Position numbers and translations under genes: made by a program. 64,000 nt of DNA from positions 1 through 64,000 of the forward strand of contig JAFXAA010000018.1 of the NCBI GenBank assembly GCA_017522105.1, in the 5' to 3' direction. The DNA is from Bacteroidales bacterium. Lineage in GTDB: Bacteria; Bacteroidota; Bacteroidia; Bacteroidales; P3. Shown here piece by piece: positions 1-8,216 of this stretch (positions are counted from its first letter, which is position 1; the number at the start of each line of letters is the position of its first letter). The notes beneath the pieces were generated by a model. The model searched no databases, was not told the DNA's origin, and saw only the letters and a list, made by a program, of their open reading frames with translations.

Positions 1-867
1 GGTCAGGAGGCCGCCGCCCGCGCCATCAACGATGCTATGATTAAAGTAGCTGAAGAAACCCGCCGCGGTGAGATTGGTACCACGGGCGTCGGCAAGACGG
101 AGCTTGCCAAGGCTCTGGCCGAGGTGCTCTTCGACGACGAGAACATGATGGTGCGTATCGATATGTCCGAATACCAGGAGCGCCACAGCGTCAGTCGACT
201 CATCGGCGCACCTCCAGGCTATGTGGGCTACGACGAGAGCGGCCAGCTCACCGAGGCAGTGCGCCGCAAGCCCTACAGCATCGTGCTCTTCGACGAGATC
301 GAGAAGGCTCACCCCGACGTGTTCAACATACTGCTCCAGGTGCTGGAGGATGGCCGCCTGACCGACAACAAGGACCGCACCTGCGACTTCAAGAACACCA
401 TCATCATCATGACCTCCAACATGGGCAGCGACATTATCCGCGAGAAGCTGGAGCACAATCCAAGCCCCTCGCAGTATGACCTCAACGAGACCAAGGAGGC
501 CGTCATGGGGCTCCTCAAAGAGCGCATCAGGCCCGAGTTTCTGAACCGTATTGACGAAATCATCATGTTCCAGCCGCTGACGCAGAGCCAGATACGCGAC
601 ATTGTGCGCATCCAGATGCGCAATGTGGCCAAGATGCTGGAGCATAACGACATCACCATCAGCGCCACCGAGGAGGCCATCAGCCGCCTGGCCGAGGTGG
701 GCTACGACCCCGCCATGGGCGCCAGACCGGTGAAGCGCGTCATACAGCGCGAGATACTCAACGAGATGAGCCGCCAGCTCCTCGAAGGCAAGATACACTC
801 CAACGAGACGGTCATCATAGACGTCATCGACGGCCAGTTTGTCTTCTACAATCCCAAGAAAGAGTAG
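1..867 (+). CDS. clpB: ATP-dependent chaperone ClpB, C-terminal part (5' end outside window)
   Basis: The frame is open from base 1, so this is the second AAA+ module of a ClpB/Hsp104 disaggregase that works with DnaK to rescue aggregated proteins in the cytoplasm. Visible motifs are Walker A GTTGVGKT (bases 76-99), the pore-loop segment with GYVGY, Walker B VLFDEIEKAHPDV (about 283-320), sensor-1 TSNMGSD, the arginine-finger segment EFLNRID and sensor-2 GARPVKRVIQ near the end. The family normally has a hydrophobic strand (pattern RPIGSFxFLG) directly before Walker A. Here the residues before it are DAMIKVAEETRRGEI, encoded by noticeably more AT-rich codons, so the start of the module looks rearranged. 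Identity is certain; the integrity of the 5' part is not. Confidence 0.93.
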   Translation, partial: GQEAAARAINDAMIKVAEETRRGEIGTTGVGKTELAKALAEVLFDDENMMVRIDMSEYQERHSVSRLIGAPPGYVGYDESGQLTEAVRRKPYSIVLFDEIEKAHPDVFNILLQVLEDGRLTDNKDRTCDFKNTIIIMTSNMGSDIIREKLEHNPSPSQYDLNETKEAVMGLLKERIRPEFLNRIDEIIMFQPLTQSQIRDIVRIQMRNVAKMLEHNDITISATEEAISRLAEVGYDPAMGARPVKRVIQREILNEMSRQLLEGKIHSNETVIIDVIDGQFVFYNPKKE

Positions 868-904
868 GTTGCGTTCATAATGCGGCACTTGATGCCGCGC
901 AGAA

Positions 905-936
905 GGGGCTGCCGCAATGGCAGCCCCTTTTTTATT
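905..936 (+). terminator. Rho-independent terminator after clpB
   Basis: A 9-bp stem GGGGCTGCC/GGCAGCCCC with a 5-base loop is followed by TTTTTTATTT, 37 bases after the clpB stop. Confidence 0.9.
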
Positions 937-980
937 TCTTCAGTGTTTGACTTTTCATTGCATTTCCACCCTTGTCCATA

Positions 981-1274
981 CGGAGTCCCTACGGCCGTTC
1001 TTCAGTAGTTCTTCAGTAGTTCTTCAGTAGTATTTCAGTGTTTGACTGAAATACTACTGAAGAACTACTGAAGAAGTGCCGTTGCGGAGGCGACGGAACT
1101 ACGCCCCTGGGCTGAAGAAGTGCCGTTGCGGAGGCGACGGAACTACGCCCCTGGGCTGAAGAAGTGCCGTTGCGGAGGCGACGGAACTACGCCCTTGGGC
1201 TGAAGAAGTGCCGTTGCGGAGGCGACGGAACTACGCCCCTGGGCGGAAGAAATGCCGCGGGGACTCCGTTGGGG
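981..1274. repeat. Modular palindromic intergenic repeat, copy A, with four 44-bp tandem units
   Basis: The element opens with CGGAGTCCCTACGG and closes with the inverse type GCCGCGGGGACTCCG. It holds a 31-bp inverted repeat (arms 1009-1039 and 1045-1075, loop GTTTG) built from TTCTTCAGTAG units. Next come four 44-bp tandem units (GTTGCGG at 1081, 1125, 1169 and 1213) carrying GCGGAGGCGACGGAACTACG. Related copies lie at 6841, 19985, 40433 and 55141. The innermost arm unit differs from the other copies (TATTTCAGT for TTCTTCAGT), and the opposite arm carries the matching change. No gene is seen in 937-1342. Confidence 0.9.
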
Positions 1275-1285
1275 AGCGGTTTTTC

Positions 1286-1316
1286 TTGCACAGATGGGAA
1301 AAAGTGTGTAACTTTG
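1286..1316 (+). promoter_or_regulatory. Bacteroidetes-type promoter for the macro-like gene and recQ
   Basis: TTG at 1286-1288 and TAACTTTG at 1309-1316 are 20 bases apart, matching the TTTG/TAnnTTTG promoter of this phylum. The start codon follows 26 bases later. Confidence 0.75.
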
Positions 1317-1342
1317 CAGCCTGAAATATAAACCAAGAGGTT

Positions 1343-1753
1343 ATGGAAAACGCTACTATCGTGGACGGTCGGCGCGTGGCGTCGGACCGCATCGCCGGGC
1401 TCGCCGAAGGCGAGGTCTTCGTCTTCGGGAGCAACATTCAGGGCATGCACGGCGGCGGCGCCGCGTGGTTTGCCAGCAAGCAGTTCGGTGCCGAATGGGG
1501 AGTGGGCGAGGGGCTCACGGGCCGCTGCTATGCCCTGCCCACCATGGAGGGCGCGGCGTCGCTGCGCCGCGCCGTGGATCGCTTCGCGGCCTGCGCCCGC
1601 GAGCATCGGGAGCTGACCTTTCTGGTCACCGCTGTGGGCTGTGGCATCGCTGGCTACACGCCGCAGGAGGTGGCGCCGCTCTTCCGCGAGGCTGCCGCGT
1701 TGCCGAATGTCTACCTGCCGCAGGTGTTCTGGGAAGTGTTAAGTGAGAGGTGA
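1343..1753 (+). CDS. Macro-domain-like protein (A1S_2505-type family)
   Basis: This 136-residue cytosolic protein begins EVFVFGSNIQGMHGGGAA at about residue 25, the glycine-rich signature of a small macro-domain-like family found in bacteria and phages. A second glycine-containing loop, TAVGCGIAGY, lies near residues 95-104. Relatives of this fold bind ADP-ribose or nucleotides, but the substrate of this family is not established to my knowledge. Its TGA overlaps the region just before recQ (recQ ATG at 1759), so the two are probably co-transcribed from the promoter at 1286. That placement suggests a link to DNA or nucleotide-signal processing, which is inference only. Confidence 0.75.
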   Translation: MENATIVDGRRVASDRIAGLAEGEVFVFGSNIQGMHGGGAAWFASKQFGAEWGVGEGLTGRCYALPTMEGAASLRRAVDRFAACAREHRELTFLVTAVGCGIAGYTPQEVAPLFREAAALPNVYLPQVFWEVLSER

Positions 1754-1758
1754 TTAGC

Positions 1759-4212
1759 ATGGAGGAGGAACAGGATTTGCACGGTTTGCTGAAGGAGCAT
1801 TTCGGCTACACCGCCTTCCGCCCGATGCAGGAGGAGGTGGTGCGCCACACCCTTGGCGGGGGCGACTCGCTGGTGCTGATGCCCACGGGCGGAGGCAAGA
1901 GCCTCTGCTACCAGCTGGCGGCGCTGGCCATGCCCGGCATGGCGGTGGTGGTGTCGCCACTTATCTCGCTGATGAAAGACCAGGTGGAGGGTGCGCGAGC
2001 CAACGGCATCGCCGCCGAGGCGCTGAACAGTGCCGCCGACGTCGGCGAGGGGCGCGAGGTGATGGTGCGCTGCACCGAGGGCCGTGTGAAGCTCCTTTAC
2101 CTCTCGCCGGAGAGGCTGATGGCCTACATGGGCGGATTCCTGCGCTACCTGCCGGTGTCGCTTTTCGCCATCGACGAGGCCCACTGCATATCGGCCTGGG
2201 GTCACGACTTCAGGCCCGAGTACACGCAACTCGGACAGCTGCGCGACCTCTTCCCGCGGGTGCCTGTGATGGCGCTGACGGCCACGGCCGACAAGCTGAC
2301 GCGGCAGGACATCGTGGAGCAGCTGCGCATACCGCAGGCGCGCCTCTTCGTGGGCTCTTTCGACCGCCCCAACCTCAGCCTCGACGTGAGGCGCGGCTAT
2401 GCCGAGCGCGACCGCCTGCGCTTCCTGAAGGAGCTTTTGCGGCGCCATGCCGGCGAGAGCGGCATAGTCTACTGCCTCTCGCGCAAGACGAGCGAGAAGG
2501 TGGCGGCCAGGCTCGCCGAGGAAGGCTTCAGCGTGGGGGTCTACCACGCCGGCATGGACAGCGCCGAGCGCTCCCGGGTGCAGGACGATTTCGCCAATGA
2601 CCGCCTGCAGGTGGTGTGCGCCACCATAGCCTTCGGCATGGGCATCGACAAAAGCAACGTGCGCTTCGTGGTGCACTTCAACATGCCAAAAAGTATTGAG
2701 AACTACTACCAGGAGATAGGGCGCGGCGGACGCGACGGCATGCCCTGCGAGACTGTGCTCTTCTACAACCTGCAGGACCTAATAACCTTGCGCCGTTTTG
2801 CCGAGGGCAGCGCCCAGCGTGGCGTCAACCTCGACAAGCTGCAGCGCATGCAGGAGTATGCCGACGCGCGGGTGTGCCGCCGCCGCATACTGCTCAACTA
2901 TTTCGGCGAGCTCAGCGACTGTGCCTGCGGCAACTGCGACAACTGCCGGTCGCCGCAGGAGACCTACGACGGCACCGTGGCGGTGCAGAAAGCGCTGTCG
3001 GCCATAGTGCGCAGCGGCGAGCAGGCTCCGGTGACCACGGTGATAGACATTCTGAAGGGGACTGTCAGCCAGGAGGTTGTGGGGCATGGCTACCAGAACC
3101 TCAAGACTTTCGGGGCTGGCGCCGACACGCCGGCACGCGTGTGGCGCGACGTGCTGCTGCAGATGCTGCAGCTTGGATTTGTGGAGATTGTGTACAACGA
3201 GGGCCACCGCCTGACGGTCACGCCGCTGGGCACCGATGTGCTCTATGGTCGTCGTGCGGCCACCTTGGCACGCATGCGCGCCGAGGAGCGCCGTGGCGGC
3301 AAACGGCGGGAGGCCGACGCTGAATCCGTCATGCCGCTGACGGTGGAGGAACAGTTGCTGGCGCGTCTGCGTGCTCTGCGCCAGCGCATTGCCGTGGAGG
3401 TAGGCACGGCGCCCCACTTTGTGGTCGGCGACCCGGCGCTGCACGAGATGGCAATGGCGATGCCGTCTAACCTCGACGCCTTCGGCAGCATCGGCGGCGT
3501 GGGGCGTCACCGTGTGGAGGCCTACGGCCAGCGTTTTGTTGACGAGATCTGCGCTTTCATGACGGAGAACGGCATACCGATACCGCCTCCGCTGCCGGCG
3601 CCGCGTCAACACGACAGGGGAGAGGAAAGCGGTGCTGAGAAGCCCCGTGCCGAGAAGGTGAGGGCACCGCGCAACTACCTGACCGTAGGCGGTGTGCGCT
3701 ACGATGTGCCCCTCGACCTGTGGGAGCGCTTCGACTGGCGCGGAACCCTGCGGGCCATCAACGAGGAGGCCTACTGGAACTACGGCGGCGAGCGCGACCT
3801 GCCGCTGGCGGCCTATGTGGCTGCGGAGCAGGAGGAGCGCGCAAGGGTGGTGGAGCTGCTGGCCAGGATTCTGTCAGAGGCCTATGGACTGCTTGTGGAC
3901 AAGGACTTGGAGACCGTTCACCTGCCGCAGAAGCATGACTATGACAGTGACGGCAACGAGGTGTTGGCCCCCGGCGGCACGTTCGAGGAGAACATGGCAA
4001 GCTTCCGCCGCTTCGTGGATGCCAACGGGCGCTACCCGATGCTCGACGGTGAGCACGACGAGGCGGTGCTGCGCAAGTGGTTCCGCGAGGTGGGGCACGG
4101 TATCGTGCCGCTCGACGACGCGCAGAAGGAGGCTTTTGCCAAGATGAACGAAGACTATGCCGCTGTGCCCAAGACACGCGCGCAGCTGTTGAAAAACAAT
4201 CAGGAAGAGTGA
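1759..4212 (+). CDS. recQ: ATP-dependent DNA helicase RecQ with C-terminal extension
   Basis: RecQ unwinds DNA 3' to 5' during recombination and fork repair. Motifs in order are Walker A PTGGGKS (about residues 42-48), DEAH in IDEAHCISAWGHDFRP (near 139), YCLSRKTS, and the motif VI segment YYQEIGRGGRDG. The four-cysteine zinc site has pattern CRRRxLLxYFxE...CGNCDNC (about 371-395). A winged helix follows, then an HRDC domain (about 531-607). A further ~200 residues (608-817) contain another helical segment that I do not recognise. The longest frame begins at a GTG at 1750, but I prefer ATG 1759 because GAGAGG lies 8 bases upstream. The gene follows the macro-like gene and converges on the esterase gene. 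Confidence 0.95.
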   Translation: MEEEQDLHGLLKEHFGYTAFRPMQEEVVRHTLGGGDSLVLMPTGGGKSLCYQLAALAMPGMAVVVSPLISLMKDQVEGARANGIAAEALNSAADVGEGREVMVRCTEGRVKLLYLSPERLMAYMGGFLRYLPVSLFAIDEAHCISAWGHDFRPEYTQLGQLRDLFPRVPVMALTATADKLTRQDIVEQLRIPQARLFVGSFDRPNLSLDVRRGYAERDRLRFLKELLRRHAGESGIVYCLSRKTSEKVAARLAEEGFSVGVYHAGMDSAERSRVQDDFANDRLQVVCATIAFGMGIDKSNVRFVVHFNMPKSIENYYQEIGRGGRDGMPCETVLFYNLQDLITLRRFAEGSAQRGVNLDKLQRMQEYADARVCRRRILLNYFGELSDCACGNCDNCRSPQETYDGTVAVQKALSAIVRSGEQAPVTTVIDILKGTVSQEVVGHGYQNLKTFGAGADTPARVWRDVLLQMLQLGFVEIVYNEGHRLTVTPLGTDVLYGRRAATLARMRAEERRGGKRREADAESVMPLTVEEQLLARLRALRQRIAVEVGTAPHFVVGDPALHEMAMAMPSNLDAFGSIGGVGRHRVEAYGQRFVDEICAFMTENGIPIPPPLPAPRQHDRGEESGAEKPRAEKVRAPRNYLTVGGVRYDVPLDLWERFDWRGTLRAINEEAYWNYGGERDLPLAAYVAAEQEERARVVELLARILSEAYGLLVDKDLETVHLPQKHDYDSDGNEVLAPGGTFEENMASFRRFVDANGRYPMLDGEHDEAVLRKWFREVGHGIVPLDDAQKEAFAKMNEDYAAVPKTRAQLLKNNQEE

Positions 4213-4217
4213 TACTG

Positions 4218-4234
4218 CGGCGTGGCTCACGCCG
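4218..4234. terminator. Hairpin between the convergent recQ and esterase genes
   Basis: CGGCGTG-GCT-CACGCCG forms a perfect 7-bp stem between two convergent genes whose stops are 15 bases apart. There is no T-tract, so a terminator role is only plausible. Confidence 0.4.
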
Positions 4235-4895
4235 TGTGCTTCAGGCACCAGACGAAGGCTCGCGCCATGCGTGCTGCCGGGTCGGCGAAGTGGCCGCCCT
4301 GCTCCCACACGAGGGTGGTGTTGTCGGCTCCAAGCTGCTGTTGCAAAAGACTATACTCCTCGCGTATGCGTTCGCCCACACGTGCCATGACCTTGTTGCG
4401 GCTGCGCTCCTCGCGGTCGCCGAGGCTGAGGTAGACATGCCTGGCTTTCATCTGGTGAGCAGCGGCATACACTGGCCAATCGCCAGCCCACAGCGACGGT
4501 GAAGCCGCCGCCACGGAGGGGAACCTGTCGGTCTGGCGTGCCGCCCACAGCGAAAAGAGACCGCCGAGGGAGTAGCCGCCGAGGGTGACAGGGAGCGCCG
4601 GGAGCGTTGGCATGAGATCGTCGGTGATGTAGCGCAGCGTGGCTCCGGCGCCGCTGCCCACCTCGGGACGCTTGCTGACGGCGGGCTCGGCCCACGGCAT
4701 AAGCTCCAGCTCCCAGTCTTCTATCGGCACTGCCACAAAGGTAAACGGCACACCGGCGGCGGCAATCAGCTCCACCTCGGCCTCCAGCTCGCCCTGCTGC
4801 ATGGGGCTCACCACCTGCACCAGCAGAGCCTGCGGCGTGCCGACACTATAAAGGCGGCACATGCGGCCGCCTATATTGTGTTGTTGCCGTTCCAT
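4227..4895 (-). CDS. Alpha/beta hydrolase, putative esterase
   Basis: A 222-residue alpha/beta hydrolase of the putative esterase (Fes/D-like) type. The nucleophile elbow is GGYSLGG at about residues 106-112, a candidate acid is the Asp in SLGDREE, and the histidine is in EQGGHFAD near the C-terminus. There is no signal peptide, so it is probably cytosolic. Acyl substrate unknown. It starts 3 bases after the typA stop on the same strand, so it is very likely the second gene of a typA operon. Confidence 0.8.
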   Translation of the reverse strand: MERQQHNIGGRMCRLYSVGTPQALLVQVVSPMQQGELEAEVELIAAAGVPFTFVAVPIEDWELELMPWAEPAVSKRPEVGSGAGATLRYITDDLMPTLPALPVTLGGYSLGGLFSLWAARQTDRFPSVAAASPSLWAGDWPVYAAAHQMKARHVYLSLGDREERSRNKVMARVGERIREEYSLLQQQLGADNTTLVWEQGGHFADPAARMARAFVWCLKHTA

Positions 4896-4898
4896 GTT

Positions 4899-6734
4899 TT
4901 ATTCGTCCTTGTATCCGGCGGCGATGCGGGCGCGTTTGCGCTCTATCTCGTCGAGGATGATCTTGCGGATGCGGAGGTTGGTGGGGGTAATCTCGAGGTA
5001 CTCGTCCTCGCGGATATACTCCATGGCCTCCTCCAGGCTCATCTTGATGGCGGGGCTGGTGGTGGACTTGTCGTCGGCGCTCTTGGAGCGCATGTTGGTG
5101 AGGTTCTTGGCCGTCACCACGTTGATGACAATGTCGTTGCCGGGGCGCAGGCTCTCGCCGATCACCTCGCCGGCATAGACGTGGTCGCCCGGTTCTATGA
5201 AGAAGGGGCCGCGGTCCTGCAGCTTGCTGATACTGTAGGCCGTTGCCTCGCCGGTCTCCTTGGCGATGAGGGCGCCGTACTTATGGTCGTCCATGTCGCC
5301 CTTCCATGGTTGGAACTCCAGGAAGCGGTGGGCGATGATGGCTTCGCCGTTGGTGGCGGTGAGCAGCGTGTTGCGCAGACCTATGATGCCGCGCGACGGG
5401 ATAGTGAAGTCGAGCTGCACCCGGTCGCCCTTGGTGTCGATGGTGCCCACCTCGCCTTTGCGGCGTGTGACCACGTCGATGACCTTCGACGAGAACTCCT
5501 CTGGCACCAGCACCGTGAGCTGCTCTATGGGTTCACACTTCTGACCGTCTATCTCCCTGATAATCACCTTGGGCTGGCCTACCTGCAGCTCGTAGCCTTC
5601 GCGGCGCATGGTCTCGATGAGGACGCTGAGATGCATGATTCCGCGGCCGTATACCAGCAGGGCGTCAGGCGAGCCGGTCTCCTCGATGCGCATGGCCAGA
5701 TTCTTCTCCAACTCGGCGAAAAGGCGGTCGCGCAGGTGGCGGCTGGTGACATATTTGCCCTCCTTGCCGAAGAAGGGTGAGTTGTTGATTGTGAAGAGCA
5801 TGCTCATCGTTGGCTCGTCGACTTTGATGGGTGGCAGGGCCTCGGGGTTGTCGGCGTCGCAGATGGTGTCACCGATCTCGAAAGCCACGTTCTTGTCGAG
5901 GTCCATAAGCACGGCGCAGATCTCGCCGGCCTCCACGGGTGTCTTGATGCGCTCCTTGCCGAGTCCCTCGAAGACGTAAAGCTCTTTGATCTTGGTCTTT
6001 ACCATCGTGCCGTCGCGTTTGGCGAGGGTGATGGCCTGACCTGCCTGCAGGGTGCCGCGGTGCAGACGGCCCACGGCGATGCGGCCGAGGTAGGAGCTGT
6101 AGTCGAGCGACGATATCATCATCTGAGTACTGCCTTCGTCGGTCTTTGGGGCAGGTATGTGCTCGATAATCAAGTCCATGAGGTAGCTGATGTCCTCGGT
6201 CGGGGTGTTCCAGTCCTCGCCCATCCAGCCGTTTTTGGCCGAGCCGTAGGCTGTGGGGAACTCCAGCTGGTCGTTGTTGGCGCCGAGGTTGAACATCAGG
6301 TCGAACACCGCCTCCTGCGTGGCCTCGGGGTCGCAGTTGGGCTTGTCCACCTTGTTGACCACAACGATGGGCTTCAGGCCCAGTTCTATGGCCTTCTGCA
6401 ACACGAAGCGTGTCTGCGGCATGGGGCCCTCGAAAGCGTCGACCACCAGCAGTACGCCGTCGGCCATGTTGAGCACGCGCTCCACCTCGCCGCCGAAGTC
6501 GCTATGGCCCGGGGTGTCGATGATGTTGATTTTGTAGCCTTTGTAGCGGACGGAGACATTCTTGCTGAGGATAGTGATACCGCGTTCGCGCTCGAGATCG
6601 TTGTTGTCGAGGATGAGTTCGCCGGTCTCCTGATTGTCGCGGAACAGTTTGGCCTGATGAAGCATGCGGTCGACCAAGGTGGTCTTTCCATGGTCGACGT
6701 GGGCTATAATTGCAATATTACGAACGTTTTGCAT
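4899..6734 (-). CDS. typA: Ribosome-associated translational GTPase TypA/BipA
   Basis: At 611 residues it has the normal length for BipA. G-domain motifs are [10 protein letters not shown] (G1, near residue 10), the switch with [19 protein letters not shown] (G3) and NKVDKP (G4). Elongation-factor-like domains II, III and V and the BipA C-terminal domain follow. BipA binds the ribosomal A site and acts in ribosome assembly and stress or cold adaptation. A TATTTTTG box lies just upstream on the minus strand (6761-6768). The downstream esterase gene is 3 bases away. Confidence 0.98.
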   Translation of the reverse strand: MQNVRNIAIIAHVDHGKTTLVDRMLHQAKLFRDNQETGELILDNNDLERERGITILSKNVSVRYKGYKINIIDTPGHSDFGGEVERVLNMADGVLLVVDAFEGPMPQTRFVLQKAIELGLKPIVVVNKVDKPNCDPEATQEAVFDLMFNLGANNDQLEFPTAYGSAKNGWMGEDWNTPTEDISYLMDLIIEHIPAPKTDEGSTQMMISSLDYSSYLGRIAVGRLHRGTLQAGQAITLAKRDGTMVKTKIKELYVFEGLGKERIKTPVEAGEICAVLMDLDKNVAFEIGDTICDADNPEALPPIKVDEPTMSMLFTINNSPFFGKEGKYVTSRHLRDRLFAELEKNLAMRIEETGSPDALLVYGRGIMHLSVLIETMRREGYELQVGQPKVIIREIDGQKCEPIEQLTVLVPEEFSSKVIDVVTRRKGEVGTIDTKGDRVQLDFTIPSRGIIGLRNTLLTATNGEAIIAHRFLEFQPWKGDMDDHKYGALIAKETGEATAYSISKLQDRGPFFIEPGDHVYAGEVIGESLRPGNDIVINVVTAKNLTNMRSKSADDKSTTSPAIKMSLEEAMEYIREDEYLEITPTNLRIRKIILDEIERKRARIAAGYKDE

Positions 6735-6760
6735 AAAACTATGATGTTAAAAAGAAACTG

Positions 6761-6768
6761 CAAAAATA
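6761..6768 (-). promoter_or_regulatory. -7 box (TAnnTTTG) for typA
   Basis: The minus strand reads TATTTTTG followed by CAG, 27 bases before the typA start. The upstream -33 element is T-rich but not clear. Confidence 0.6.
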
Positions 6769-6840
6769 CGAAAAATATCCGATAGTGTTCATATTTTTTA
6801 TGTATTTAGCGTGTTGGCGATGTCACGGCGGCATGCATCC

Positions 6841-6940
6841 GGTACGGAGTCCCTACGGATTATCGTCGGCCTTTCTACGGCTTTCCACTGAAGAAATGCC
6901 GAAGGGGGTCCGAAGAGGGTCCGAAGGGACTCCGTATCGG
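6841..6940. repeat. Degenerate copy B of the palindromic intergenic repeat
   Basis: It opens with CGGAGTCCCTACGG and closes with GGGACTCCGTA like the other copies. The TTCTTCAGTAG hairpin core is almost gone, leaving only CACTGAAGAAATGCCG. GGGTCCGAAG is repeated near the end. Confidence 0.65.
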
Positions 6941-7380
6941 AGTGGCAGGGTGGGGGAGACGAATTTCACTTCTAAGCGACTTTCTCGCCAATCTGTGAGG
7001 CGGAGGTGGTGTCGGGGTGAGATAGGCCGTTAGGAGCGATTTCTTCTTGTTGCTATTTGTAACACGCAGCCCGCTAAAACTGACGGTGATAGATGTAAGA
7101 TTGGACGAAAGCGACGCTATGTACAAATGTAATTATAAAACAGATGTATTTTCGGTTAAAATATTTAACAAATAGTATTTGTTGATATAGTATAAGCAGA
7201 AAATCAGTGTTTTTAATCTATTATATTAATGTTTTAGTTCTAATGTTATGTCTGTTTGAAGCATTTGTTTATTATAAGGAGTATTGCAGAGATTAAGTAT
7301 TAAAATACAGTGCATTACGAATAACAATTAAAGTGATAGATGATTTGTTGTGTTTGTGTACGGTTGTAAAATCGTATATT
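6941..7380. other. Non-coding stretch with an AT-rich half
   Basis: No convincing gene on either strand. The first ~180 bases have ordinary GC. From about 7120 the sequence becomes strongly AT-rich, unlike the rest of the window, and leads into the promoter of the Xre regulator. Confidence 0.6.
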
Positions 7381-7383
7381 TTG

Positions 7384-7415
7384 TTTTGTCATGTCAAAAA
7401 TAGTGTGTAATTTTG
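7384..7415 (+). promoter_or_regulatory. Promoter of the Xre-family regulator
   Basis: TTTTG at 7384-7388 and TAATTTTG at 7408-7415 are 19 bases apart, a full match to the phylum's promoter. Confidence 0.75.
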
Positions 7416-7451
7416 TAATCGCAACGAAGTGTGAATTACAAGTGTAAGATT

Positions 7452-8105
7452 ATGATAAACAGGATAAATCTTATTTTGCGGGCGAAAAATATCACCGCCC
7501 GTCAGTTCGCGGAGGAGATAGGGATACAGCCGTCGGGTATGTCGCACATACTGGGTGGCCGGAACAACCCCAGCCTCGACTTTGCGGTGAAGGTGCTCAA
7601 GCGTTACCCCGAGATTGACGCCAACTGGCTCCTCCTCGGCAAGGGGGCCATGTATGGCGGCACCCCAGCCGTGGCCGCGTCGGCCTCTAACCAGTCCGCC
7701 ACGGCTCCTGCCACGGATGGCATGACTTCTGCCATGGCATCTGTAGCAGAATCCTTTGCTCCCTCGTCGGCTCCTGCTGCCGTGGAGATGGGTGGCGCCG
7801 AGGCCACGCTGTTCGACGACGGCGTCGGCGAGCAGCCGCAACAGAAAGCCGAAGACTATCAGGCTCTGTATGTTGCCGTGCCTCCGAAGGAGGTGGAGCG
7901 GGGACATGCCCCGCTTCCGGCACCTGCTTTGGACGAAGAGGGCGACGCGGCAGCCCGCCTGTCGGCGGTACCGGCACCTGGTGCCGGTGGCGATGCGGAC
8001 GGCGGAGGCTTGTGCGACGCCCCTGTGCGCATGCTTTTCGTCTATGCCGACAACACCTACGAGGTGCTCTCTCCGAGGGAGCGGAAGCCTCGGGAATGCC
8101 GTTGA
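7452..8105 (+). CDS. Xre/HTH-type transcriptional regulator
   Basis: Residues 1-65 form a helix-turn-helix of the Cro/CI (Xre) type (ILRAKNITARQFAEEIGIQP...SHILGGRNNPSLDFAVKVL), ending with the frequent NWLLLGKG tail. A ~120-residue Ala/Pro/Ser-rich linker of low complexity follows. The last ~25 residues, with MLFVYADNTYEVLSPRE, look conserved and may form a sensing or dimer contact. The frame is open from a GTG at 7431; I chose ATG 7452, about 30 bases after the predicted transcript start. Targets are unknown. It sits alone before leuS, which has its own promoter. Confidence 0.85.
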   Translation: MINRINLILRAKNITARQFAEEIGIQPSGMSHILGGRNNPSLDFAVKVLKRYPEIDANWLLLGKGAMYGGTPAVAASASNQSATAPATDGMTSAMASVAESFAPSSAPAAVEMGGAEATLFDDGVGEQPQQKAEDYQALYVAVPPKEVERGHAPLPAPALDEEGDAAARLSAVPAPGAGGDADGGGLCDAPVRMLFVYADNTYEVLSPRERKPRECR

Positions 8106-8144
8106 CGGCAGTGTGTTGATAAAAAGGATGTAACTTTTTTTATA

Positions 8145-8170
8145 TTGTATGTTCTTTTTTAGTATCTTTG
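8145..8170 (+). promoter_or_regulatory. Promoter of leuS
   Basis: TATCTTTG at 8163-8170 is followed by CAAC. A possible TTG lies at 8145-8147, with spacing shorter than the usual 19-20. The leuS start is 46 bases downstream. Confidence 0.65.
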
Positions 8171-8216
8171 CAACACCCAGCCGGAGTGTATGGCTGCTGT
8201 AAAAGATTGAAAAAAA

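Noticed and set aside
1187..1606. Minus-strand open frame over copy A and the macro-like gene
   Set aside because: It is an antisense frame in GC-rich DNA and the repeat; it has no recognisable domain and no promoter.
6875..7126. Small minus-strand ORF near copy B
   Set aside because: No start context, no promoter, and it overlaps the repeat; residues are low-complexity.
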